The position numbers and the translations under genes were made by a program. This document shows positions 37,440 to 45,928 of a stretch of 64,000 bases of DNA, one piece after another (the first letter of the stretch is position 1; every line of letters starts with the position of its first letter). This DNA is from Microscilla marina ATCC 23134 (GTDB taxonomy: Bacteria > Bacteroidota > Bacteroidia > Cytophagales > Microscillaceae). The stretch is from positions 217,001 to 281,000 of the forward strand of contig NZ_AAWS01000007.1 in assembly GCF_000169175.1 (NCBI RefSeq), written 5' to 3'. The notes below the pieces were generated by a model. It was given only the letters and a program-made list of their open reading frames with translations. It had not been told where the DNA came from and searched no databases.

Positions 37440-38105
37440 ATGAAACGTTTTTACAGCATTGCAATTATTTGCTTATTATTTATTTCTTTTTTTAACAATG
37501 ATGCCGAAGCTCAGCGTCGCAGAAGGCGAGGGGCTTATTATAATAGTTCTGAGTTAATGTATAGCCTAGGAGCCACTGCAGTGATGCCACGCTATACCGA
37601 AGGGTTTTTGAAAGACTCTGCTGAGGAGTATTTTGGACTTACCTTTTCCCCGCGACTCAACCTGATTATGGGCAATGATCAGAGCGTGTCATTGGCTTTG
37701 TATATGAGCTTGCTTTATGGCGAGTATTTGAACAAAAAAGGAGAGACAAAAGACCTTTCTTATGAAATTCCTTTTGTAATTAATTTTAACTTTGGGGCAG
37801 GAGCCACCCACAGTGCCCGTTCGTCTCTTGGAGGTTTTTTGGGACTAGGTTATCAGTTTTCTAACTTATACTTGCTTAACCCCGAAGGGTTTGGTCAATT
37901 GTTGACTAACCCAAATGCCAACCTCAACGATTTGGCTGATGTAGTGTCACCTATGGAAGGTTTTTACCTCAACGCAGGGTTTAGGTTTGCGGTGGGCTCA
38001 GGTACTGGCAACATTCACGCGTTTATGGTGAATACCAAAATAGAGAACCAGAAAACCTATGGGCTAAGGTTTATGTACACCTTTGGCGATGGTAGGAGGT
38101 ACTAG
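37440..38105 (+). CDS. Exported, probably outer-membrane beta-barrel protein
   Basis: 221 residues from ATG 37440. Signal peptide MKRFYSIAIICLLFISFFNNDAEAQ, then an Arg-rich RRRRRG stretch and alternating aromatic/glycine strands (TFSPRLNLIMG, SVSLALYMSLLYGEYL, IPFVINFNFGAGATHSARS, GGFLGLGYQFSNLYLL), ending in an aromatic-rich strand YGLRFMYTFG, which suits an 8-10-strand barrel. Function unknown. A hairpin terminator follows within 40 bp. Confidence 0.78.
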   Translation: MKRFYSIAIICLLFISFFNNDAEAQRRRRRGAYYNSSELMYSLGATAVMPRYTEGFLKDSAEEYFGLTFSPRLNLIMGNDQSVSLALYMSLLYGEYLNKKGETKDLSYEIPFVINFNFGAGATHSARSSLGGFLGLGYQFSNLYLLNPEGFGQLLTNPNANLNDLADVVSPMEGFYLNAGFRFAVGSGTGNIHAFMVNTKIENQKTYGLRFMYTFGDGRRY

Positions 38106-38140
38106 CCCCACAAGTAGTTATTGCTTATAAATTATACACA

Positions 38141-38173
38141 AAACGCACTGGTTCGAATCGAGTCAGTGCGTTT
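38141..38173 (+). terminator. Rho-independent terminator
   Basis: Perfect 10-bp arms AAACGCACTG and CAGTGCGTTT around a 13-base loop, followed by T-rich DNA; it ends the outer-membrane gene. Confidence 0.85.
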
Positions 38174-38282
38174 TTATTTTCGAACAAATGATGCCTCATT
38201 TTTAGCAGAGCTTTTCTTCCATATCTCCACCAAAAAAGGGTATATTCAATTAAATTCAATGGTTTACGATACTAGACAACAA

Positions 38283-38708
38283 ATGCAAAAATTCTTATAC
38301 ACTACACTTTTTTTGTGCCTATATACGCTGGCAGCAATTAGCCAAAACACGCTTCAATCTGTCAAAGCCCCCAACAAAATCGACGCCAATGGTTTGCGGC
38401 AAGGGAGGTGGCTAGTGCCGAATGATAAATATGAGCAGCAGAAGCAAAACAAAGCTCACGCAACATATTATCGTTTGATGACTTTTTTGGATAGTAAGCC
38501 TGTGGGTAAAATGGTTGATTTTTATAAGTCAGGTCAAGCAAAAATGGTGATTGATTCAATCATTGATTGGGGGCAACAAAAGTTTCATGGTAAAATAATG
38601 TTTTATCACCCTGATGGTAAAAAAGAGAGAGTACACGAGTATAAAATGGGGCAATTAATTACGACGGTTTACTACAATTTGGATGGTACTCAGGCATCTC
38701 CATCTTGA
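38283..38708 (+). CDS. N-terminal piece: exported MORN-like protein
   Basis: 141 residues from ATG 38283; signal peptide MQKFLYTTLFLCLYTLAAISQN, then a MORN/YwqK-like pattern (GLRQGRWLV, KPVGKMVDFYKSGQAKMV, FHGKIMFYHPDGKKERVHEYK). The frame stops at TGA 38706 and runs on in phase into the TPR segment. It could be a genuine short gene, but the lack of a start for the next segment argues that it is the head of the broken gene. Confidence 0.6.
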   Translation: MQKFLYTTLFLCLYTLAAISQNTLQSVKAPNKIDANGLRQGRWLVPNDKYEQQKQNKAHATYYRLMTFLDSKPVGKMVDFYKSGQAKMVIDSIIDWGQQKFHGKIMFYHPDGKKERVHEYKMGQLITTVYYNLDGTQASPS

Positions 38709-39659
38709 GCTCAGTTAGCTATTTCAGGCACTCGCCTTTTCAAACAAAAAAAATATAAAGAAGCTCAAGCTTTTTATGAAAAAGGGGTGGTTCAGGTACG
38801 AAAACAATACCCAAAAGAACACCAGTATTATGCAACGGCGCTTTCTTATCTGGCACATGCTTACGAAAAGCAAAGGTTGTGTAAAAAAGCGGAAAGTCTT
38901 TATAAGCAAACGCTTGCCATACAAGAAAAACTGATTGGAAAAGAACATTTGGCGTATGCTAAAGCACTCAGAAGCTTGGCAAATAATTATTATGACCAAA
39001 AACAGTACGAGAAAGCGCAGCCTTTGCTTGAGAAAACACTACAAATAATGGAGAAAAAGCTGGGCAAAGGTCACAAAGCTTACCTTCTTTCATTTACGGC
39101 CCTTGCCTACAACCTAAAGCGGGCAAAAAAATACGCACAGGCAGAAAAAGCTTTTCTGGAACTATATACTTTAAGAAAAAAAATACCAGGCACTACCAAT
39201 AAAGAATCTTTTGAGAGTGCTCAAAAGCTGGCGAACCTATACTTTCTTCTGGGGCAATACAAAAAAGCAGTGCCTTATAGCGAGGAAATGATCACGTTAG
39301 CAAAAGCAGTGGGCAATAACGACTTGGTGTATGCGTCTGCCTTAGATAACCTGGCGCTATTGTATGATAAAATGTACGCTTACCAAAAGATGGAAGCCCT
39401 GTACCTGGAAAGTAAAAACATCGTAGAAAAGAAATTAGGTAAAAACCACCTGGCTTATGCCCGTTCATTGAACAATTTGGCAAGTTTATACGCAAAAACC
39501 AAAGGGTATCAAAAAGCTGCGGCTTTGTTTTTGGAAAGTAAAAACATTGTAGAAAAAAAACTAGGCAAGCATCACCTGGCTTATGCCCGTTCGTTGAACA
39601 ATTTGGCAAGTTTGTATACAAAAGCAGGGGCTTGCCAAAAAGCCGCCCCTTTGTTTTAG
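38709..39659 (+). CDS. Middle piece: TPR repeats
   Basis: Seven or so tetratricopeptide repeats of the kinesin-light-chain style (YATALSYLAHAYEKQRLCKKAESLYKQ..., YARSLNNLASLYAKTKGYQKAAALFLESKNIVEKKLG). The only start candidate near the front is a GTG at 38787. It ends at a premature TAG (39657-39659) caused by the frameshift. It belongs with the flanking pieces. Confidence 0.6.
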   Translation, partial: AQLAISGTRLFKQKKYKEAQAFYEKGVVQVRKQYPKEHQYYATALSYLAHAYEKQRLCKKAESLYKQTLAIQEKLIGKEHLAYAKALRSLANNYYDQKQYEKAQPLLEKTLQIMEKKLGKGHKAYLLSFTALAYNLKRAKKYAQAEKAFLELYTLRKKIPGTTNKESFESAQKLANLYFLLGQYKKAVPYSEEMITLAKAVGNNDLVYASALDNLALLYDKMYAYQKMEALYLESKNIVEKKLGKNHLAYARSLNNLASLYAKTKGYQKAAALFLESKNIVEKKLGKHHLAYARSLNNLASLYTKAGACQKAAPLF

Positions 39660-42190
39660 AAAGTAAAAGTATAGTAGAAAAAAAACTGAACAACCAGCAT
39701 CCAAAGTATGCCAATTCCTTGTTCAGCTTGGCAGTCTTGTATTGGGAAATGGGGCTTTACTCAAAGGCTGAAGCTTTGTATTTGGAGAATAAAAGTGTTG
39801 TAGAAAAAACTTTGGGTAAAAACCACCCAAAGTATGCCCTTGTTTTGAACAACTTAGCCGCTTTGTATGCTAAAATGGGTGCTTACCCAAAAGTAAAATA
39901 TTTGTACTTAGAAAGCAAAAAAATCAGGGAGAAAACCTTGGGCAAAAGCCATCCAGAGTATGCCACTTCTTTAAACAGTCTTGCTCACTTATACATCAAC
40001 CAGGGCGCCTACCAAAAAGCCGCCCCTTTGTATTTGGAAAGCAAGAATATTATGGAAAAAACCTTGGGCAAAAATCATCCAGAGTATGCAATTGCTTTAA
40101 ATAACCTGGCTGGAGTATATCAATATATGGAGGCTTACCCAAAAGCAAAAGCCTTGTATTTGGAAAGCAAAAATGTGATAGAAAAAACTTTAGGCAAGCA
40201 CCATCCAGAATACGCCGTTTCTTTGGGCAACCTGGCGAGTGTATACTTTAAAGCCAAAGCTTATCAAAAAGCTGAGGCTTTGTATTTGGAAAGCAAAAGT
40301 GTTGTAGAAAAAACTTTAGGCAAGCACCATCCAGAGTATGCTTTTGCTTTGAACAATCTGGCAAATCTTTATCAGTACCAAAGGGCTTATAAAAAAGCAG
40401 TTCCCTTGTATCTTGAGTCAATTGATGCGAAGCTCAAAGAACTCAAAAACAATCAAATCATCTTGAGTGAAAAGGGACAAAAGAACTATTTGAAGGTAAA
40501 CCAGTTTTACTTCAATCACTTCAAAGGTTTTTTTATTTATATAGTTACCCAAGAAAAAACCTCCCTCTCAGAAAAAGGCAAACTTGCCAGTAAATTACTG
40601 GATTTGGAGCTTGTCCTCAAGGGTTGGTTGCTCAATGGCAAACAGTGGCTATTGCAATTGATTGCCCAAAAAGCAGCGACTGATACGACACTTGCCCGTA
40701 CTTATGATCAATACTTGAGCCTGAAAGCCCAAACCGCCAAAAGCATTAATTTATCGCTTGAGGAGAAAGAAAAGAGAAAAATCGATATTGAGCGAAATAT
40801 TGAGCAAATTGAAGCTTTAGAAAAACAGCTTTACAAAAAAATAGGCGTGGAGTTGAACAGTCAGATAAAGTATGACTTTCCATCGCTCAGGCAGGCACTC
40901 CACGACAAGGAAGCCGCCATAGAAATTATGAAGCAAGGCACAAAATACCTGGCATTGATTACCACCGCTCGCCAAGCCTATCCCCAGGCGATTTTGCTAG
41001 ATGCCAAAACCCTAGAAGCTCAAATAAAAACCTACCAACGCGCTATTTTGAGCAAAGCTGAAGATAAAACAAGCTACGGTAAATTTTGGGAAGAGATAGG
41101 CAAGTATTTGCAAAAGCAAGGCATTCAAAAAGTGTATATATCGCCCGATGGGGTCTACAACCAGCTCAACCTCAATACTTTGTTCAACCCTGTCACAGGC
41201 AAGTATGTAGAGGAGGAAGTAGACATTCAGATGCTGACCACCTTGCGCGAAGTGATAGATGCCCAAAAACAAAAGCAACGGAATACGACCAGCAATTTAG
41301 CTACTTTGTTTGGCAGACCAAGCTATGAACTGCCACTGGCAAATTTGCAAAAAGAAGAAAAAATATTGAAAGCCGCCCAACCACAAGGAGGCAACCCTTC
41401 AGACTTCCATTTTCCGCCTACGTCTGACAAACTCCTGAAGCAAGGAAAAAAGGGCTTGCGCAGTGGTTGGGCAGATTTGCCGGGCACCGAGGCAGAGATC
41501 AAAGCAATTGCGGCGGTGTTGGGCAGCCAACGCCAGCTTAAGGTAAGCACCCACTTAGGCAATGAAGCCCTGGAGTTGGCGGTGAAGCAAGTAGCCCACC
41601 CCAAAATTTTGCACATTGCCACCCACGGTTTTTTCATCGAAAACTTTAAGGCGCCCACCAAAGTACAAAAAGAAGATGTAGTATTTGATAATTTTTCGCG
41701 TGGAGGCAAAGCCCCCTCGGCTGCCCAAGTGGCTAAAATTGCCCGTGAAGAACCTATGTTGCGTTCGGGCATTGTGTTGGCAGGGGCAAGCACCTACGAA
41801 AAAGCCAAGTCAAAACCCGACATCGAAGATGGCATTCTGACTGCTTATGAGGCGTCGCAAATGGATTTGCAGGGCACCGAGTTGGTAGTACTTTCGGCGT
41901 GCGAAACGGGGCTGGGCGAGGTTGAAAATGGTGAAGGGGTGCAAGGCCTACAGCGGGCGTTTATAGTGGCGGGTGCCCAAAGTGTGATTTTGAGCCTTTG
42001 GAAGGTAGACGACAACGCGACAAAACTATTGATGAACCATTTTTACAAAGCCTGGATAGGCGACAAAAAAAGCAAACGAGCTGCTTTTAGGGCAGCCCAA
42101 GCCTACCTACGCAATTATGAGAAAAACGGCAAGAAAATCTATGCCGCGCCTTATTATTGGGGGGCTTTTGTGATGGTGGGGGGAGAGTGA
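39632..42190 (+). CDS. C-terminal piece: TPR repeats plus CHAT protease domain
   Basis: The frame opens at 39632; real homology starts at about 39655. About eight 42-residue TPRs (LGKNHPEYAIALNNLAGVY style) are followed by a helical linker (~270-430) and a CHAT domain (~440-852). The catalytic His is in LHIATHGFF (665) and Cys in VVLSACETGLGE (757), counted from 39632; both are intact. CHAT domains are caspase-like cysteine proteases, found with TPRs in bacterial surveillance and cell-death systems and in Craspase-type partners. With no start of its own it is probably silent unless the lesions are errors. Confidence 0.8.
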   Translation: MPKSRPFVLESKSIVEKKLNNQHPKYANSLFSLAVLYWEMGLYSKAEALYLENKSVVEKTLGKNHPKYALVLNNLAALYAKMGAYPKVKYLYLESKKIREKTLGKSHPEYATSLNSLAHLYINQGAYQKAAPLYLESKNIMEKTLGKNHPEYAIALNNLAGVYQYMEAYPKAKALYLESKNVIEKTLGKHHPEYAVSLGNLASVYFKAKAYQKAEALYLESKSVVEKTLGKHHPEYAFALNNLANLYQYQRAYKKAVPLYLESIDAKLKELKNNQIILSEKGQKNYLKVNQFYFNHFKGFFIYIVTQEKTSLSEKGKLASKLLDLELVLKGWLLNGKQWLLQLIAQKAATDTTLARTYDQYLSLKAQTAKSINLSLEEKEKRKIDIERNIEQIEALEKQLYKKIGVELNSQIKYDFPSLRQALHDKEAAIEIMKQGTKYLALITTARQAYPQAILLDAKTLEAQIKTYQRAILSKAEDKTSYGKFWEEIGKYLQKQGIQKVYISPDGVYNQLNLNTLFNPVTGKYVEEEVDIQMLTTLREVIDAQKQKQRNTTSNLATLFGRPSYELPLANLQKEEKILKAAQPQGGNPSDFHFPPTSDKLLKQGKKGLRSGWADLPGTEAEIKAIAAVLGSQRQLKVSTHLGNEALELAVKQVAHPKILHIATHGFFIENFKAPTKVQKEDVVFDNFSRGGKAPSAAQVAKIAREEPMLRSGIVLAGASTYEKAKSKPDIEDGILTAYEASQMDLQGTELVVLSACETGLGEVENGEGVQGLQRAFIVAGAQSVILSLWKVDDNATKLLMNHFYKAWIGDKKSKRAAFRAAQAYLRNYEKNGKKIYAAPYYWGAFVMVGGE

Positions 42191-42220
42191 ATTATCATTC
42201 AAGAGGCAAGGTACAAGTCA

Positions 42221-42252
42221 CAAGTCCTTAGATACCGATGTATATCGGTGCT
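42221..42252. repeat. 32-bp repeat, inverted partner at 45892-45923
   Basis: CAAGTCCTTAGATACCGATG with following TATATCGGTGCT matches the reverse complement of 45892-45923 at 29 of 32 bases by eye, and itself contains an ACCGAT..ATCGGT hairpin. The pair flanks the peptidase and PLP-enzyme genes. Confidence 0.6.
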
Positions 42253-42333
42253 TCAAGTTGTCCATGCCTGAAATAGGTTGACCTTGATAAGTAGTCAAAG
42301 TGTTGATAATCAGTACTTTTATTTATCTAAAAA

Positions 42334-42374
42334 AACAAACTCCGTTGGGCAATCATCACCCAACGGAGTTTGTT
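42334..42374. terminator. Strong bidirectional terminator
   Basis: Perfect 16-bp arms AACAAACTCCGTTGGG and CCCAACGGAGTTTGTT with a 9-base loop, between the convergent CHAT gene and peptidase gene. Confidence 0.85.
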
Positions 42375-42420
42375 AACTTTACACTTGTAGCTTATCGCTA
42401 AAAGCTTGTTGCTAGGCAAA

Positions 42421-44130
42421 CTACTGAGCCGTCAAACCCAAAGCATCTACACCTTGCTCAAAAACGATGTCTTTAGGAATTCCAGCGGTTTTCAAACGCG
42501 CCAAATCTTTTGTAAGCACGTCAGACTGTACCGACATTTCTTCTAAAAACTTCTTGGTAGCCTCATAGTCGCCGTTGCCCTGTAGGGTAAGCAATTTGTT
42601 GGTCAAACCTTTGACAGCCTCCGGAAATTTCTCAAAGTCTACCTTATAAGTACCATCTTCGCCACGGGTAAATGCGCCCATTTTCTGGAAGAAGTTAAAA
42701 CAAACCATATTGGCCTTGCCGTGGCTAGAAGCTGCCCCAAAGCGAATCGAGCGGAAAATGCTTGCCAAAAAGGTGACATAATTATTCTGTAAAGTACCTT
42801 CGGTCAATTCTTTCATTTTACGCAACTCAGTTACCATATACAAACCCAAAATATCGGCTTTGCCTTCTTCTATAGCCGAGGCAGTGTTGCCCAATGCTTT
42901 CCTTACGGTGCCTTTGCCATCAATGGTGTTTTTGATCCCCAAACCGTGAGCCACTTCGTGGAACATTACATTTTGGAAAAAAGCATCAAATGCAATGTTT
43001 GAGCGTTGGTCTTCCGCAATCAATACATTGCTGATAGGTACCACAATGTTGTCAAACTTAGCTTTCATGGTATTTTTCAACTGAGAACGACGTGTTCCTT
43101 TTTCCAGTTGAATACCTTCATCGTTAGGCAAGTTTACGGCAATTGTTTTGCTACCCGCGTTGCAGTCACCTGCATAATATACTACGTCAAACGCCGCCAA
43201 CTGAGAGTTAGACCCAGGCGTTTCTTTTTTATACTTGTCCTCTACCGGAATGCCTTTTTGTAGTTGGGGCAACAAAGTAGCGTAACGCGCCAGTTTTTGA
43301 CTCCATTCTTTGTCTTTTACTAATATATAAGCCTCAAACGCAGCCTTGGCTCCATTTATTTTGTCTTCGTAGTTTTCAATAGGCCCAATGATTACATCCA
43401 AGCCATTGTCCTTCAAATCCATCCAGGCCATATCACTTGCCTTGTATTGATCGGTCAAAAACGCTTCAGCCCTTAGGTTCAAGTACTTTTTTAGGCTAGG
43501 GTTTTCGGCAAGTTCAGCAGCTTTTTTCAACAATTCGGCAGCCTTGGTTAACTTTTCTTTATAAGCTACACTATAAGGAATCACCTCCAGCGACTTGTCT
43601 TCTTTGCGACGAATAATGGTATAAAGGCTTCCCTTGTCTTTATTGTCCAGTTGATCGTATTCCTCTTTGGTCATGTCCTGGGGGTAAAAATTAGCCCCTT
43701 CAGGCTTGTTGCCTACCCCTTCTATAAAAGGCTTGTTGTTGTCCAGCCTGTCCCAAGGGCCATAATTAATGGCAATGTATTTTTTCTCATCTTCATTTTT
43801 TGCCTTTGCCAAAGCCTTGCTCTTATCGCCATACGCTTGCTCCCAAAAAAGATCATCCATCAATTGAGCAGCCTCGATCAACAAAGGAATCATCTGTTTC
43901 TCTTTGTCAGTCAGTTGCGATAAGTCAGTAGTAAGCTTTACTGTTTGGTAATCTTTTAGTTTAGAGGCCACCCCACTTACTTCTTTAGTATCAGTGGTTG
44001 CTTTGTTAGCACTGCTGTCGGTAGTGGCAGTGGTGTCTCCTTCGGTAGCTGTAGTGGAAGAGCCTCCACAGCTCCATAAACCACCCGAAATTAATAATGC
44101 CAGGCAAGCATTCGTGATGCGTTTATTCAT
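42421..44130 (-). CDS. Zinc metallopeptidase lipoprotein, M49 (DPP III)-like
   Basis: 569 residues. Lipoprotein signal with LWSC (Cys ~21), then a Thr/Ser-rich linker. The zinc site HEVAH is at residues 391-395, followed 26 residues later by EEGKAD (421-426), the second glutamate motif of the M49 family; classical DPP III has HELLGH and EECRAD, while the variants related to the peptidase half of plant NUDT3 have the plain HExxH seen here. It probably trims oligopeptides in the periplasm or at the surface. Single gene with its own terminator. Confidence 0.82.
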   Translation of the reverse strand: MNKRITNACLALLISGGLWSCGGSSTTATEGDTTATTDSSANKATTDTKEVSGVASKLKDYQTVKLTTDLSQLTDKEKQMIPLLIEAAQLMDDLFWEQAYGDKSKALAKAKNEDEKKYIAINYGPWDRLDNNKPFIEGVGNKPEGANFYPQDMTKEEYDQLDNKDKGSLYTIIRRKEDKSLEVIPYSVAYKEKLTKAAELLKKAAELAENPSLKKYLNLRAEAFLTDQYKASDMAWMDLKDNGLDVIIGPIENYEDKINGAKAAFEAYILVKDKEWSQKLARYATLLPQLQKGIPVEDKYKKETPGSNSQLAAFDVVYYAGDCNAGSKTIAVNLPNDEGIQLEKGTRRSQLKNTMKAKFDNIVVPISNVLIAEDQRSNIAFDAFFQNVMFHEVAHGLGIKNTIDGKGTVRKALGNTASAIEEGKADILGLYMVTELRKMKELTEGTLQNNYVTFLASIFRSIRFGAASSHGKANMVCFNFFQKMGAFTRGEDGTYKVDFEKFPEAVKGLTNKLLTLQGNGDYEATKKFLEEMSVQSDVLTKDLARLKTAGIPKDIVFEQGVDALGLTAQ

Positions 44131-44595
44131 ATCTTGTAGTAATTAAAATGAATTTCCCTCAAACATCTATTTGATCAAATGCCAGAGGATAGTGATAATT
44201 TCTGTGTCAAAATCTTGCAAAGATACATTAAAAAACTTCAAAATAAACCCGCGTTTTATAAGAAGTACTGATTAAATAACCTGAGTAATAAAAAGGGAAG
44301 TGAAGTGGGCAAAATAGGCAGAAATGAAAAAAGCCCGCCACCTTTGTGTAACGAGCCTTTTTACCTTCAACCAGCTATGATGTTCAATTTTAGAGGTTTT
44401 GCAGGTAAAATGCAAATTATTCTATAAAAAATATAGATGTTTTTTGTAACTTTTTCTATGCTTTATCAGTCTTATATGGTTGTGTGTGCATATTTTGCCT
44501 TAAATATTCATGTACTTTTGATAGTTTCTTGTTCTTTTTAGACTCAAAATTTATCAAAAAATACTTTCTACAGTCAACTACCTTTTTGTTTAAGT
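44131..44595. other. Intergenic region
   Basis: 465 bp between two minus-strand genes, strongly AT-rich; nothing I can assign beyond the probable promoter of the peptidase gene. Confidence 0.4.
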
Positions 44596-45714
44596 TCATA
44601 AAATCTGTCCTTCCAAGTGATCAAGACTTTGGTCATCAAAAGTACGATAACCACGCATAAGGTTTGCGGTAAGGCACGAGTGGATCGGTAACACCCCTAT
44701 AACATCGCCCGTTTGGAGCGTATCGAAGGCCTCAGGGCTGGTACTGATGACGCCGTGCTCTTGTGACAAACGCGCCAGGTGCATTTCTGGAATAGGCTCC
44801 CCCCAACCATCAGGCGTAAGCCGTACTATTTGCCCAAACACTTTATGACCGTGACCGTCTGTGATAAAATCTTTAGAAAAATGTACGGCTCCTCCATGAA
44901 TCACTACTTCGTATCGATCAGCGTGTTTTGCTACCACTGGGCAAGCCATTGCTACCGCTATTTGGTCGGCATCGCAAGAACCAATCTGGGTTTGCATGAC
45001 ATCATAAAACACACAATTGCCAGGACGCAACTCTTGAGCTCCTTCAAAATCATTGGCTACACTAAAGCCTGGAGTATCCCCTATAGATACCTCTAGTGGG
45101 TCATCATGCAAGTCAAACTTTTCTTGATAAGTATCCCTCACCTTACACATGATCTTTAAAGTATCTTGATGAATCTGTTGAATTTCGGCTTCGTCCCGTG
45201 CGCCATAAGTGTGTCCGGCGTGTGCCATAAAACCTTTAAAAATAACCATAGGGTTACGCAATATCTCACCAATCATTGCCTCTATTTGTTCACCATCTTC
45301 AGGACGAATGCCCGTGCGGTGTGTTCCTACATCTATTTTAATGTAAGCCCCCACCGCATAGTCAAGTTGCTCTTTCAACACCTTGATGCTCTCAGGACTT
45401 ACTATAGTCAGGTTGAGGTCAATTTCTTCGGCAAGTTTGTTTACGCCTGCCATTTCCTGGGCATAAAAAGGAAAAGCAATGGTGATGTCTTGCCAACCGT
45501 TTTTGGCAAAGTAAGTCGCCATTTTGAGCGACGACACCGTAATGGCTTCAATGCCTGCTTCCTGGCACCATTTACCCACCGCTACCGATTGGTGGGTTTT
45601 GAAATGAGGACGTAAACGAATCCCGTGTTTTTTTGCCTTGTTTACCATCATGTCAATATTACGGCGGCACTTGGCTTCATCAATCAATAAAGTAGGTTGG
45701 GTAATGGGTTGCAT
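44596..45714 (-). CDS. PLP-dependent D-threonine aldolase / D-serine dehydratase-like enzyme
   Basis: 372 residues, full length for the DSD1/D-TA family. An N-terminal alanine-racemase-type barrel carries the PLP lysine in RLRPHFKTHQ (~38) and substrate/PLP loops KIDVGTHRTGI and FMAHAGHTYGA. The C-terminal domain ends with the metal ligands in LPIHSCLTANL. Such enzymes cleave D-threonine (or D-3-hydroxy amino acids) to glycine and an aldehyde, or deaminate D-serine. Which activity applies cannot be told. No operon partner. Confidence 0.9.
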   Translation of the reverse strand: MQPITQPTLLIDEAKCRRNIDMMVNKAKKHGIRLRPHFKTHQSVAVGKWCQEAGIEAITVSSLKMATYFAKNGWQDITIAFPFYAQEMAGVNKLAEEIDLNLTIVSPESIKVLKEQLDYAVGAYIKIDVGTHRTGIRPEDGEQIEAMIGEILRNPMVIFKGFMAHAGHTYGARDEAEIQQIHQDTLKIMCKVRDTYQEKFDLHDDPLEVSIGDTPGFSVANDFEGAQELRPGNCVFYDVMQTQIGSCDADQIAVAMACPVVAKHADRYEVVIHGGAVHFSKDFITDGHGHKVFGQIVRLTPDGWGEPIPEMHLARLSQEHGVISTSPEAFDTLQTGDVIGVLPIHSCLTANLMRGYRTFDDQSLDHLEGQIL

Positions 45715-45891
45715 GGGTATTAGTAATTTAAAGTGGATAGTTAACTACAAGCAATTAGCTTCAAGCCACAAGTGAACTTATAGGGTATTGATTATGCACT
45801 TCTTATGTAGAGCAGCATCATAAAATATAGGGCAATATAAAAGTTTTATTTCAAATAAAAACGACTTATAAACTTGTTGCTTGTCGCTAAA

Positions 45892-45923
45892 AGCACCGAT
45901 ATGCATTGGCATCTAAGGACTTG
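45892..45923. repeat. 32-bp repeat, inverted partner of 42221-42252
   Basis: AGCACCGATATGCATTGGCA followed by TCTAAGGACTTG is the inverted copy of the repeat at 42221. Immediately before it is AACTTGTTGCTTGTCGCT, a motif that recurs in looser form near 34890 (inverted), 42385 and 54270. Confidence 0.6.
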
Positions 45924-45928
45924 AGACT

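Larger units (their letters stand above)
38283..42190 (+). pseudogene. Broken MORN-TPR-CHAT gene (in-frame TGA plus one frameshift)
   Basis: Read through two lesions, this is one ~1300-residue exported protein: signal peptide and MORN-like part, TPR repeats, then a CHAT caspase-like domain. Lesion 1 is TGA at 38706-38708; the same frame continues immediately (AQLAISGTRLFKQKKYKEAQAFYEKG) into the TPR part with no ATG for hundreds of bases. Lesion 2 is near 39656, where TTG-TTT-TAG replaces the expected TTG-TTT-TTA/TTG of the neighbouring repeats, i.e. one T missing from a T-run. Sequencing error, recent decay or phase variation cannot be told apart here. Confidence 0.7.

Noticed and set aside
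38706-38708. TGA read as selenocysteine or tryptophan
   Set aside because: TGA is used as a normal stop elsewhere here (the giant toxin and surrounding genes), and no SECIS-like hairpin follows; decay or sequencing error is simpler.
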